Positions 35,516 to 42,668 of a DNA stretch of 42,668 nucleotides are shown piece by piece. The translations under genes and the position numbers were made by a program. The stretch is from Clostridiales bacterium (lineage in GTDB: Bacteria > Bacillota > Clostridia > Peptostreptococcales > Anaerovoracaceae): the NCBI GenBank assembly GCA_015058275.1, contig SVCQ01000019.1, positions 1 through 42,668 of the forward strand, given 5' to 3'. The number at the start of each line of letters is the position of its first letter. Within the stretch, counting starts at the first letter, position 1. Below the pieces are notes generated by a model that made no database searches, was not told the origin of the DNA, and saw nothing but the letters and a program-made list of their open reading frames with translations.

Positions 35516-36034
35516 ATGAACAAGGGATCTTCTGACAAAAAAACCGCCGGGCTTGTATACACGGCACTCACGATCTGCCTCATCCTGCTCGGCACGGTAC
35601 TATTCCGCATTCCCATCCCGATGACACAGGGATATGTGCATCTGGGAGATACGATGATATACCTCGGAGTACTGATGCTCGGCAGGCGTCACGGAGCCGC
35701 AGCCGCAGGGCTGGGCTCTGCGCTGGCAGACGTCCTTGGCGGCTTTGCCTTCTGGGCGCCATGGTCACTCGTCATCAAAGCCCTGATGGCCTTTGTCACA
35801 GGACTTATCATCGAAAAATCCACGGGAGGCAGTAAAGATAAGCTCATCACAGTATCAGCCATGACAGCCGGAGGCATCATAATGTGCGCAGGCTATCTTG
35901 CCGCCGAGACCGTTATGTACGGAAGCTTTGCCGCCGCTGTCGTCGGACTGCCGTGGAATATCGGGCAGTTCGCGGTCGGTATATTATTGTCCACAGCGAT
36001 ATATTCCGTACTGCGCAAACTCCGCGTTTCGTGA
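35516..36034 (+). CDS. ECF transporter S component (riboflavin/HMP/B6-like family)
   Basis: A 172-residue integral membrane protein with about five or six helices. The signature QGYVHLGDTMIYLGVLMLGRRHGAAAAGLGSALADVLGG matches the S-component family that includes riboflavin, thiamine-precursor and pyridoxine-related transporters (PF07155-like). The S component binds the vitamin; the shared A, A' and T subunits are not in the window. The divergent MocR-type regulator and a pyridoxamine kinase at 8 kb make a B6-related substrate a reasonable guess, but only that. GGAGAGGA precedes the ATG. Confidence 0.8.
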   Translation: MNKGSSDKKTAGLVYTALTICLILLGTVLFRIPIPMTQGYVHLGDTMIYLGVLMLGRRHGAAAAGLGSALADVLGGFAFWAPWSLVIKALMAFVTGLIIEKSTGGSKDKLITVSAMTAGGIIMCAGYLAAETVMYGSFAAAVVGLPWNIGQFAVGILLSTAIYSVLRKLRVS

Positions 36035-36089
36035 TAAAATACAGATCACAGATAAGTATTGATCGCGGACTATGGAGGTTGTGACTAAG

Positions 36090-37661
36090 GTGAACAGGAA
36101 TCGAAAGCCCTACACAAAAATGAGACCTGTCTCAGCAATTATTACGTTGATGCTGGTACTCATTTTTTCGTGCTCTTTTGTATTTGCCGCCGACAGCACC
36201 GGCAGCGGCGAAAAGATCTCAAGTATCAAGACCGACGATCTTAACGGCAAGACTATAGGCATACAGACCGGAAGTATTTTTGACAAATACATCGCCGAGG
36301 CGATACCGGGCGCAAAGGTAGCATATTTCAGCACATTCACAGATGAACTCAACGCCCTCAAGGCCCGAAAAGTCGACGGCATATGCAGCACCGAAACGAC
36401 CATGCACGAACTCATGAAGCAGCATGACGACATAGCCCTGACAGAGGAGCCTCTCGGCGAGCTCGGCACCTGCTTCCTTTTCCCTAAGAACGACAAAGGC
36501 AAGGTGCTTGTAGATCAGATGGATGAGTTCCTCACCGGCCTCGATGAGAGCGGAGAGCTAGCCCGCATCCACGATGTATGGACGGGCAACGACGACTCTC
36601 TCAAGGTCGTAGACGATTACAAGTCACTTCCGGCAGATAACGGGACTATCACATTTGTCACGGAGGGCACCTTCCCTCCTTATGATTACTATGCAGACAA
36701 CAAGCTTGTAGGCTACGAGGTGGATCTTGCGATCAGATTCTGCAAGGAGTACGGCTACGGCCTGGAGCTCGTCGACATGAACTTCGACGCCCTGATGCCT
36801 GCCATACAGTCCGGCAAGTGCGACTTCGGAGCCTCCGGCATCGCCGCGACCGACGAGCGCAGGGAGAAGGCATACTTCTCAGTACCTGATTACTATGAGC
36901 GTATAAGGGTCGCGGTTCTCGATGATTCAGTTGCCGGAGCCAGCTTCATTGATTCGGTAAAGAGCAGCTTCAATAAGACCTTCATACAGGAAGACAGATA
37001 CAAACTCTTCGGCAAGGGCATAATGACCACCATAATGATCACGGTTTGCTCGGTCATTCTGGGCACGCTGCTCGGATTCCTTGTATATCTCTGGTGCAGG
37101 AAAGGCGGACCGGTCGCAAACAAAGTGACATCCTTCTGCGTCTGGCTCGTGCAGGGACTGCCGGTCATCGTACTTCTGATGCTGCTTTACTACGTGATAC
37201 TCGGCAAGGTATCGATCAGCGGCATGTGGGTATCTGTGATAGGCTTCACTCTCGTCTTCGCGGCCGCCGTATACGGCATGATACTTGCCGGCGTCAGAGC
37301 TGTGGACGAGGGGCAGACCGAGGCTTCATACGCGCTCGGATTCACAGACAGGCAGACGTTCTTCGGCATAGTACTGCCTCAGGCAGCCAGGCACTTCATG
37401 CCTATGTACAAGGCGGAGATCGTGAGCCTCATCAAGGCTACAGCCGTCGTCGGATACATAGCGGTGCAGGATCTGACCAAGATGGGAGACATCGTCAGGA
37501 GCCGCACCTACGAGGCTTTCTTCCCGCTCATTGCCGTAGCGATCATATATTTCCTGCTGGCTGCTGTACTCAAGTTCATCGTAGACAGACTGACAATATC
37601 TGTTGACCCCGAAAAGAGAAGCGAGGCACAGATCCTGAAGGGAGTAAATACATATGAATAG
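36090..37661 (+). CDS. Amino-acid ABC permease with fused, lobe-permuted binding domain
   Basis: About 523 residues. After a signal-anchor (IITLMLVLIFSCSFVFA) comes a solute-binding domain in unusual order: first a lobe-2-like part (DLNGKTIGIQTGSIFDKYIAE, VDGICSTETTMHEL) and the usual C-terminal end (MDEFLTGLDESGELARIHDVWTG), and only then the part that normally comes first (TITFVTEGTFPPYDYYADNKLVGYEVDLA, FDALMPAIQSGKCDF, ATDERREKAYFSVPDYY). A HisM/GlnP-type permease follows with GLPVIVLLMLLYY and EASYALGFTDRQTF (EAA loop). The start is uncertain: GGAGG at 36074-36078 favours GTG at 36090, while in-frame ATG 36072 and GTG 36081 also exist. No ATPase gene is adjacent. It overlaps the next gene by 8 bases. 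Confidence 0.85.
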   Translation: MNRNRKPYTKMRPVSAIITLMLVLIFSCSFVFAADSTGSGEKISSIKTDDLNGKTIGIQTGSIFDKYIAEAIPGAKVAYFSTFTDELNALKARKVDGICSTETTMHELMKQHDDIALTEEPLGELGTCFLFPKNDKGKVLVDQMDEFLTGLDESGELARIHDVWTGNDDSLKVVDDYKSLPADNGTITFVTEGTFPPYDYYADNKLVGYEVDLAIRFCKEYGYGLELVDMNFDALMPAIQSGKCDFGASGIAATDERREKAYFSVPDYYERIRVAVLDDSVAGASFIDSVKSSFNKTFIQEDRYKLFGKGIMTTIMITVCSVILGTLLGFLVYLWCRKGGPVANKVTSFCVWLVQGLPVIVLLMLLYYVILGKVSISGMWVSVIGFTLVFAAAVYGMILAGVRAVDEGQTEASYALGFTDRQTFFGIVLPQAARHFMPMYKAEIVSLIKATAVVGYIAVQDLTKMGDIVRSRTYEAFFPLIAVAIIYFLLAAVLKFIVDRLTISVDPEKRSEAQILKGVNTYE

Positions 37662-38439
37662 GCTTATACCGTTGATGCTTTCGATCGTTATAGCTGCCTT
37701 CGCATGCGGATGCAGCGCTCAAAGCGGCAGTTCAGCTTCTGAAGCGCCTGAAAAGCACACTATAGAGGCCGACGGATCCATGGATACAGTCGGCGATGCG
37801 TTAGGAGCCGATTCATTCGAAAACCTGCTTGACGATCATGACAGCAGGTACTATGTCGCCAACGATTTCTACAACATGAAGAGCAAGGGCGGGCTGCACA
37901 TCATACCGGAGTTTGAGACATACCAGCAGACAGCGGAGCACACATGCGGTCCTGCTTCGGCCTTAATGGTACTGAACCACTACGGCAATACAGAGTACAA
38001 CGAGCTCGAGATCAGCGAGCTTGCCGGGACAAGTACAACCACCGGTACCTCAGTCGAAGGACTCGCCGGATTCTTTGAGGGAATCGGCTGGAATGTAGAA
38101 TCAAATGCAAGCACCGAGCCTAAATTCGAGGACATCGAAGAAGCGGAAAAGTTCCTGATCTCCAATATAGACGCAGGGACTCCTGTGATGATCGACTGGG
38201 AGGACTGGACCGGACACTGGCAGGTCGTGATAGGCATAGACACATGCAGCAAGATCAGCCCTTATGACGATGTCCTGATCGTGGCGGATCCTTACGATGT
38301 AACAGACCATTACCAGGACGGCTACTACACAGTCCCGTTCGGAAGATTCTATGGAAACATGTGGCGCGAAGGACCGTGCGCACAAAAGACCGTGCCGTAC
38401 GAGCAGCCGTACGTTATAGCGACCCCTCCAAAGAACTAA
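37654..38439 (+). CDS. C39-like cysteine peptidase lipoprotein
   Basis: A 261-residue secreted protein. The N-terminal signal (LIPLMLSIVIAAFACGC) ends in a lipobox-like cysteine near residue 18 to 20. The peptidase_C39-like fold follows: catalytic cysteine in TCGPASALMVLNHYG (near residue 97) and histidine in GHWQVVIGID (near residue 190), then DPYDVTDHYQDGYYTV. Stand-alone C39-like domains can be extracellular peptidases or act on small peptide bonds; no ABC peptide exporter is fused here. The start lies 8 bases inside the permease gene, so translation is coupled and a joint function with amino-acid import is plausible. Confidence 0.82.
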   Translation: MNRLIPLMLSIVIAAFACGCSAQSGSSASEAPEKHTIEADGSMDTVGDALGADSFENLLDDHDSRYYVANDFYNMKSKGGLHIIPEFETYQQTAEHTCGPASALMVLNHYGNTEYNELEISELAGTSTTTGTSVEGLAGFFEGIGWNVESNASTEPKFEDIEEAEKFLISNIDAGTPVMIDWEDWTGHWQVVIGIDTCSKISPYDDVLIVADPYDVTDHYQDGYYTVPFGRFYGNMWREGPCAQKTVPYEQPYVIATPPKN

Positions 38440-38457
38440 ATCAAAGCCATCAAAACA

Positions 38458-38492
38458 GCGCCGGGACAATGTCCCGGCGCATTTATTATTTT
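38458..38492. terminator. Terminator between the C39 gene and the flavodoxin gene
   Basis: Arms 38458-38467 (GCGCCGGGAC) and 38471-38480 (GTCCCGGCGC) pair perfectly with an AAT loop, then a T-rich run. On the other strand TGTTTTG follows, so it can serve both convergent genes. Confidence 0.88.
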
Positions 38493-38504
38493 GCCGTCCA
38501 CTTA

Positions 38505-39131
38505 TTACTTGCCGTCCGGGAAGCTTGTAAAGAATTCGTCCTCCACTGCCGGATAACCGTACTTCTCGCCGGCATCGGCAAAGGCTTTGATCATAAAGCT
38601 CATGTTCCTTGCGAGGTTCCTCATGGTCTGCAGACCTTCAAGATCCTTCTTTACATCATCCGCAGTAAATCCATGCACCTGATTCCAGTAGGTCGATGAA
38701 GCCACAGGCATGCCGCTTATGGTGAAGTATTTATTGAGCGCATCAAAGCTCGCGGTATTGCCGCCTCTCCTGCAGCTTACAACTGCAGCGCCGACCTTCA
38801 TGTGCTTCGAGAAAGGCGTGCTGTAGAACAGCCTGTCCATGAAGGACAAAATGTTGCCGTTCGGCGACCCGTAATATACAGGGCTGCCTACGACCAGGCC
38901 GTCCGCTTCTTTGAATTTCGGCGCCACCTCATTTACAAGATCATCGAACACACACTTGCCGGCTTCTTCGCACTTGTTGCACGAAATGCAGCCGCGGATA
39001 TCCTTTGTGCCCACCTGGATCAGCTCAGTCTCGATGCCTTCTGCCTCAAACACCCTGATCATCTCTTCAAGGGCAGTCGCCGTACATCCCTGCTGATGCG
39101 GGCTTCCGTTCAGTAGTAATACTTTACTCAT
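38505..39131 (-). CDS. Flavodoxin-fold NAD(P)H:FMN reductase-like protein
   Basis: A 208-residue flavoprotein of the NADPH-dependent FMN reductase/flavodoxin family. The FMN phosphate loop is LLNGSPHQQGCTATAL at the start; GSPVYYGSPNGNILSFMDRLFY forms the usual flavin-contact region; CISCNKCEEAGKC adds a cysteine cluster common in the iron-sulfur-flavoprotein-like members. The ATG at 39131 has GGAGGA 7 bases upstream; the longer frame to 39152 contains that site. It probably reduces quinones, nitro compounds or a dedicated partner; the substrate is not shown by sequence. Confidence 0.9.
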   Translation of the reverse strand: MSKVLLLNGSPHQQGCTATALEEMIRVFEAEGIETELIQVGTKDIRGCISCNKCEEAGKCVFDDLVNEVAPKFKEADGLVVGSPVYYGSPNGNILSFMDRLFYSTPFSKHMKVGAAVVSCRRGGNTASFDALNKYFTISGMPVASSTYWNQVHGFTADDVKKDLEGLQTMRNLARNMSFMIKAFADAGEKYGYPAVEDEFFTSFPDGK

Positions 39132-39227
39132 ACGTTCATCCTCCGGTCTCATTTTGCTGAATTATTATCTCAATCAATTATTAGCACAAGATACCTTTTT
39201 TGAACAGAAAAAACAAAAGCTGCAGTC

Positions 39228-40070
39228 CTATTTAGGCAGGTACATCCTTCCCAGTATGAACTCCTTGCCCCTGTCAGGCATGATGCGCAGCAGCTGCATC
39301 AGCGCCTTGTACTCAAGTCCTACAGGGATCCTTGCAGGCGGGTTCTTCCGCCCTGCAAGCGCCACTGCGATCTTTGCAACGCTGTCAGGCGATCTGCCGT
39401 TCTGTTCATCTGCGGCCATTTTGGCAACGCTCTTCTCAAACTTGCCGCCGTAATTATCTGAGCTCTTATCCGCATCCTGCATGATCCTCGCGGCCGTGAA
39501 TCCCGTCTTCGTATCTCCCGGTTCGATGATGCAGGCCTTTACTCCGTATTGTTTCATCTCCATGCGGACTGCATCCGTGAACGCTTCAAGAGCATACTTA
39601 CTGGCCGAGTACTGGCTCTGCATAGGTATGGACACCCTGCCTGCAATGGAGCCGATCACCACCAGAAGCCCTCTGTGCTGCTCTCTCATCCTGGTGAGAC
39701 AGGGCTGCGCCGCATTGAGCGTCCCGAAGTAATTGACCTCCATCTGCCTGCGCGTCAGTTCCGATGCTGTAGTCTCTGCAGGACCCGCGACTCCCATGCC
39801 GGCGCACAGTACCGCTATATCCACTCCCGGCAGATCATCCACAAACTCTTTTACCGCCGCTTCGTCCGTGACATCGAGGCGCCTCAGCGTAAGACTGCCT
39901 CCTCCCGGGAATGATTCTGTCCTCTCTTCGGTATTCCTCGATACGCCCGTGACAGTAAAGCCGTTCTCCGCAAACATCCTGGCGCATGCCTGCCCGATGC
40001 CCGAAGAAGCTCCGGTCACGAACACATTCTTTCCGTAATAATTCCTGCTACGCATTTTTGTCTTTCTCAT
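39228..40070 (-). CDS. SDR family oxidoreductase
   Basis: A 280-residue short-chain dehydrogenase/reductase. Cofactor motif VTGASSGIGQACARMFAENG (TGxxxGIG), NAG-type segment VLCAGMGVAG, catalytic serine in VIGSIAGRVS and YxxxK in QYSASKYALEAF. These are classical SDR features; an arginine after the first strand (SRNTEE) suggests NADP preference. Two in-frame ATG codons at the start (40070 and 40055) are both possible. It lies 96 bases upstream of the flavodoxin gene on the same strand and 135 bases downstream of the CMD-cupin gene, with a terminator in that second gap. Confidence 0.92.
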   Translation of the reverse strand: MRKTKMRSRNYYGKNVFVTGASSGIGQACARMFAENGFTVTGVSRNTEERTESFPGGGSLTLRRLDVTDEAAVKEFVDDLPGVDIAVLCAGMGVAGPAETTASELTRRQMEVNYFGTLNAAQPCLTRMREQHRGLLVVIGSIAGRVSIPMQSQYSASKYALEAFTDAVRMEMKQYGVKACIIEPGDTKTGFTAARIMQDADKSSDNYGGKFEKSVAKMAADEQNGRSPDSVAKIAVALAGRKNPPARIPVGLEYKALMQLLRIMPDRGKEFILGRMYLPK

Positions 40071-40157
40071 TTTGCACGCTCATGTTCATCCACATGAAGC
40101 CTGAAATAATTGACATATATATCGTACCACATTGATACCTCCCCTGTCTCAGGCAGA

Positions 40158-40182
40158 AGAAAAGGCCGCCTATGAAGCGGCC
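40158..40182 (-). terminator. Terminator after the CMD-cupin gene
   Basis: GGCCGC (40164-40169) and GCGGCC (40177-40182) pair across a 7-base loop; on the minus strand the hairpin is followed by TTTTCTT. It lies about 23 bases past the stop at 40205. Confidence 0.82.
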
Positions 40183-40204
40183 CTCTCCTCATGTAGATAT
40201 AACT

Positions 40205-40960
40205 CTACTTAAGCTTATTGTAATCTTCATCCGCAACAGCCTCGAGCCACTCGTTGCTCGTCTCTTCACCTTCTATCTCCAGAGCCAGATGAGAGAACCA
40301 AGAGTCAGGTGCGGCGCCATGCCAGTGTTTGACTTCGGCAGGGATATTGATGACCGTACCCGGCGTCATCTCAACAGCCTCTTTGCCCCATTCCTGATAA
40401 TACCCTCTGCCGCCGATGCAGATAAGCATCTGACCGCCGCCGTTCTTGGCGTGGTGGATGTGCCAGTTGTTACGACATCCCGGCTCGAACGTAACATTGA
40501 ATACCGGTACCTGCTCTGTGGAGACCGGCGCCAGATAGCTCTGACCTACAAAGAATTCCCCGTATGGGTTTGGCTCTCCGACAGGGAAGCAAATGCTGTT
40601 CTGATACTTATCCTTCTCTGTCAGTTCCGGTATATCTCCGCCCCAGACTTCCTTCGCGAGGCGGAACACAGCCCAGCCCTTAGGCCAGCCGACATACATC
40701 GTTGCATGTGTGATGATAGCAGCGATCTCGTCTTTGGTAACGCCGTGCGCCTTCGCGTTCTGCAGATGATATGTCAGGGATGAATCCGTGATCCCGGATG
40801 CCATCAGCGAAACGACGGTGATGATGCACTTTGTCTTCACATCGATCGCTTCCTCGTTCCATACTTCGCCGAAGAGAACGTCGTCATTGAGATGCGCAAA
40901 CATAGGGGCGAACTCTCCCAGCTGATCTCTTCCTGCTGTCTGTACGATTTTCTCACTCAT
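40205..40960 (-). CDS. Carboxymuconolactone decarboxylase-like / cupin fusion
   Basis: A 251-residue fusion. Residues 1-110 belong to the CMD/AhpD-like helical family (LTYHLQNAKAHGVTKDEIAAIITHATMYVGWPKGW); the AhpD CxxC pair is not seen, so a peroxidase-type role is unlikely. Residues about 125-235 form a cupin with metal ligands in CRNNWHIHHAKNGGGQML and IPAEVKHWHGAAPDSWFSHLAL. Such CMD-cupin proteins are frequent beside SDR and flavodoxin genes in Firmicutes. It begins 19 bases after the monooxygenase fragment, so it probably was the second gene of that operon and may have lost its native promoter. Confidence 0.9.
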   Translation of the reverse strand: MSEKIVQTAGRDQLGEFAPMFAHLNDDVLFGEVWNEEAIDVKTKCIITVVSLMASGITDSSLTYHLQNAKAHGVTKDEIAAIITHATMYVGWPKGWAVFRLAKEVWGGDIPELTEKDKYQNSICFPVGEPNPYGEFFVGQSYLAPVSTEQVPVFNVTFEPGCRNNWHIHHAKNGGGQMLICIGGRGYYQEWGKEAVEMTPGTVINIPAEVKHWHGAAPDSWFSHLALEIEGEETSNEWLEAVADEDYNKLK

Positions 40961-40979
40961 TTTTTATCTCCTCTCTTGC

Positions 40980-41300
40980 CTACTTTCTGATGAAGGTCTG
41001 ATCCCTGTCAGGCACTCCCTCTTCATCTGAAACATATCTTTCCACGCTCATATGCAGATCATATTTCTCACGCAGCTCAGCCAGTTCACTCATCATTGCC
41101 GAAGCGTGATGTCTGTCGAGTGACTCCTGATCCTTCCAGCTGTCGATGAGCAGCACAGTCTCAGGATCCTTGAGAGGAATGAAGTATTCGTATCTTTCGT
41201 TTCCCTCCTCTGCTCTGATGGCATCTGCGATCCCGCGCGCTTCCATTTCATCTGCAAAGGCTCTCGCACTTCCGTTGCTGCCCTTGTATTGAACGCTCCC
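40980..41300 (-). pseudogene. Antibiotic biosynthesis monooxygenase-like gene, 5' end lost
   Basis: An in-frame ATG at 41246 would give 88 residues, but sequence typical of the family continues upstream without a start codon (VQYKGSNGSARAFADE, then MEARGIADAIRAEEGNERYEYF and LLIDSWKDQESLDRHHAS). The first strand of the ABM ferredoxin-like fold is therefore missing, and upstream sequence changes to IS-type DNA from about 41300. Whether translation from the internal ATG yields a working protein is doubtful, because a full beta-strand is removed. It precedes the CMD-cupin gene by 19 bases. Confidence 0.65.
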
Positions 41301-41345
41301 GCCACTTACGCTGTCGCTTAGAAGTGGGGGATTCCTGCTTCTCAG
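41301..41345 (+). mobile_element. Probable IS200/IS605-type right end
   Basis: A hairpin CCACTT/AAGTGG (41302-41307 with 41322-41327), then GGGGATTCCTGC. This is very like the end at 4429-4460 (GGGGGACATCC) and like right ends of IS605-type elements. No transposase or left end lies beside it, so it is a solo fragment, perhaps the landing site of the IS110 element that follows. Confidence 0.45.
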
Positions 41346-41660
41346 AGAACTGCGCCCTGTCCGAAGACTCAGCGTCTTACACTCTCTACTACAATGTATT
41401 TGTGGTTAATACTCCTAACATCCAGTTGGGATGTTATCCATCTCGTTGCTTAAGCTGTTAGAATGAGAAGGCAATCGGTCTGACTATACACTCTCTGGAT
41501 TCTTACGTCCGTTGTGGAGTCTGTCAACCAGCCCTCATTCGCAGCGTTCGTTTTACGCAGGTTGAACTAACGCGTTCGTGTGAATACACCCAGTAGATTG
41601 AATAGGCAATGAGAGAAGCTGGCCTCGGCCATTGCTAATAACAATCAAAGGAGTATTTAC
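41346..41660 (+). ncRNA. Structured non-coding region, candidate IS110 bridge RNA
   Basis: About 315 bases before the IS110 transposase, without an ORF. Stems seen: TAACATCC/GGATGTTA (41416-41436, 8 base pairs), a two-tier stem CAACC/GGTTG (41525-41529 with 41560-41564) enclosing GCGT/ACGC, and GCAATG/CATTGC (41606-41635) just before the ribosome site. IS110-group elements encode a bridge RNA in the 5' flank of the recombinase gene, and size and position fit. The exact ends, and the loops that would pair with donor and target, are not determined. Confidence 0.4.
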
Positions 41661-41661
41661 T

Positions 41662-42668
41662 ATGTTGAACGCAGTTGGTATTGATGTTGCAAAGCACAAG
41701 AGCACTGTCACAATCAGAAGACCTGGTGACGAAATCGTCCTTCCACCATGTGATGTTCATCACAACCAAGCAGAGATCAATGAACTGATCGACTACATCA
41801 AGGGCCTCGAAGGGGAAACCAAGGTCTGTATGGAGCATACCGGCAGATACTATGAACCGATAGTTCACTGGCTTTCCAGTGCCGGCATCTTCGTTAGTGC
41901 GGTCAACCCCATCTTGATCAAGGACTTCAATGATGATGACACATTCCGCGCTCCCAAAACGGATAAGGCTGATGCAGCGAAAATAGCTCGCTACGCACTT
42001 GACCGATGGACCAAATTGAAGCAGTATGGTCATATGGACGAGACACGCAATCAGCTTAAAACTATGAATCGACAGTTCGGGTTCTACATGGATCAGAAGA
42101 CCGCTATGAAGAACAATCTCATTGCACTTCTTGATGAAACATATCCCGGCGCCAATAACTTCTTTGACAGTAAAGCTCGCGAAGACGGCAGCCAAAAATG
42201 GGTAGATTTTGTATACACCTATTGGCATGTCGACTGCGTCAGAGGCAAGTCTCTAAAAGCCTTTACAGAGCACTACCAGAAATGGTGCAAGCGCAAAGGC
42301 TACAATTTCGGTGTGCGTAAGGCCAAGGAAATTTACGAGATGTCTTCCGGCCTTATTGCTATGTTCCCTAAGGATGACAACACCAAGATGCTCGTCCGCC
42401 AGGCTGTAGATGTCCTGAATTCAACTTCTGCTACAGTCGAGCGACTTCGCAGGGAGATAGACAAGCTTGCATCTACGCTTCCTGAATATCCTGTAGTTTT
42501 GGCTATGGATGGAGTTGGCACGACTCTTGGACCCCAACTCATAGCCGAGATAGGTGATGTTACCCGGTTTACCAAGAGAGGTGCTCTTACCGCTTTTGCC
42601 GGAGTCGATCCCGGTGGTGATCAATCAGGAGATCATGAGCGCAAGAGCAATCGCACCTCCAAGAAAGG
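41662..42668 (+). CDS. IS110-family transposase, runs off the window end
   Basis: An open frame of 335 codons with no stop before the window ends, ATG at 41662, AAAGGAG 8 bases upstream. The N-terminal DEDD domain is seen: GIDVAKHKSTVTI (first acid), VCMEHTGRYYEPIVHWL (the glutamate), FRAPKTDKADAAKIARYA (the later acids). The C-terminal Transposase_20 part begins with LAMDGVGTTLGPQLIAEIGDV and TAFAGVDPGGDQSG. The nearly complete domain set and the intact frame suggest an active or recent copy; only the tail and right end are outside. IS110 enzymes recombine DNA without terminal inverted repeats, which fits their absence here. Confidence 0.93.
   Translation, partial: MLNAVGIDVAKHKSTVTIRRPGDEIVLPPCDVHHNQAEINELIDYIKGLEGETKVCMEHTGRYYEPIVHWLSSAGIFVSAVNPILIKDFNDDDTFRAPKTDKADAAKIARYALDRWTKLKQYGHMDETRNQLKTMNRQFGFYMDQKTAMKNNLIALLDETYPGANNFFDSKAREDGSQKWVDFVYTYWHVDCVRGKSLKAFTEHYQKWCKRKGYNFGVRKAKEIYEMSSGLIAMFPKDDNTKMLVRQAVDVLNSTSATVERLRREIDKLASTLPEYPVVLAMDGVGTTLGPQLIAEIGDVTRFTKRGALTAFAGVDPGGDQSGDHERKSNRTSKK

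Noticed and set aside
41662-42668. Truncated or dead IS110 transposase
   Set aside because: The frame is open to the last base and simply runs past the window edge, so truncation cannot be claimed.

Overview
The window looks like chromosomal DNA of an anaerobic, low-to-mid G+C Firmicute of the Clostridia type. I infer this from the gene families, not from a marker gene: there is no rRNA or tRNA here. Supporting signs are the FeoA/FeoB/FeoB-associated set, CitC with a CitX-CitG fusion, a DUF3048 lipoprotein, ECF-type vitamin uptake, purine-rich Shine-Dalgarno sites before most genes, and many short hairpin plus T-tract terminators. Most of the DNA is densely packed core metabolism; both ends touch accessory DNA.

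Layout. 0-6 kb (mostly minus strand): the tail of an aminoglycoside-acetyltransferase-like GNAT, an ATPase-like/GNAT fusion, a membrane protein, a stand-alone condensation-type acyltransferase, and a decayed IS200/IS605-type end at about 4.3 kb. 4.5-8.6 kb: an apparent operon of pyridoxamine kinase, an M3 oligopeptidase and an SDF-family symporter with an extra N-terminal ATPase-like domain. 8.8-15.5 kb: DUF3048 lipoprotein, methyltransferase/DUF5662/AAA-ATPase operon, HU, glycogen branching enzyme, YgjV-like protein. 15.5-24.3 kb: a divergent citrate block. On the minus strand lie an aconitase-family hydratase, citD, citE, citF and NADP-isocitrate dehydrogenase; on the plus strand lie citC and a citX-citG fusion. 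Together they hold the citrate lyase subunits, their activation machinery, and the enzymes linking citrate to 2-oxoglutarate. 24.3-27.0 kb: feoA-feoB-FeoB-associated protein.

27.1-29.9 kb is the most unusual block. A CARF-HEPN protein of the Csx1/TM1812 type, with no cas gene or CRISPR array in sight, is followed 47 bases later by a fusion of an alpha/beta hydrolase and a ferritin-like di-iron domain. The adjacent feoAB promoter and the promoter of a MacB/FtsX-type ABC exporter (30.1-33.1 kb) both carry TTAGTTA/TAACTAA inverted repeats on their core elements, which suggests one shared repressor.

33.2-38.5 kb: a MocR-type regulator fused to a class IV aminotransferase, whose usual PLP lysine in the MocR part reads as serine. 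It diverges from an ECF S component of a family that includes vitamin transporters. Next come an amino-acid-type ABC permease whose fused binding domain has its lobes in permuted order, and a C39-like peptidase lipoprotein. 38.5-41.3 kb: redox genes (flavodoxin-like, SDR, CMD-cupin fusion, and a monooxygenase gene that has lost its 5' end). 41.3-42.7 kb: an IS605-type end and an IS110-family transposase running off the window, preceded by about 320 bases of structured non-coding DNA where a bridge RNA would be expected.

All family assignments come from reading motifs and comparing with remembered family patterns; no database search was possible.
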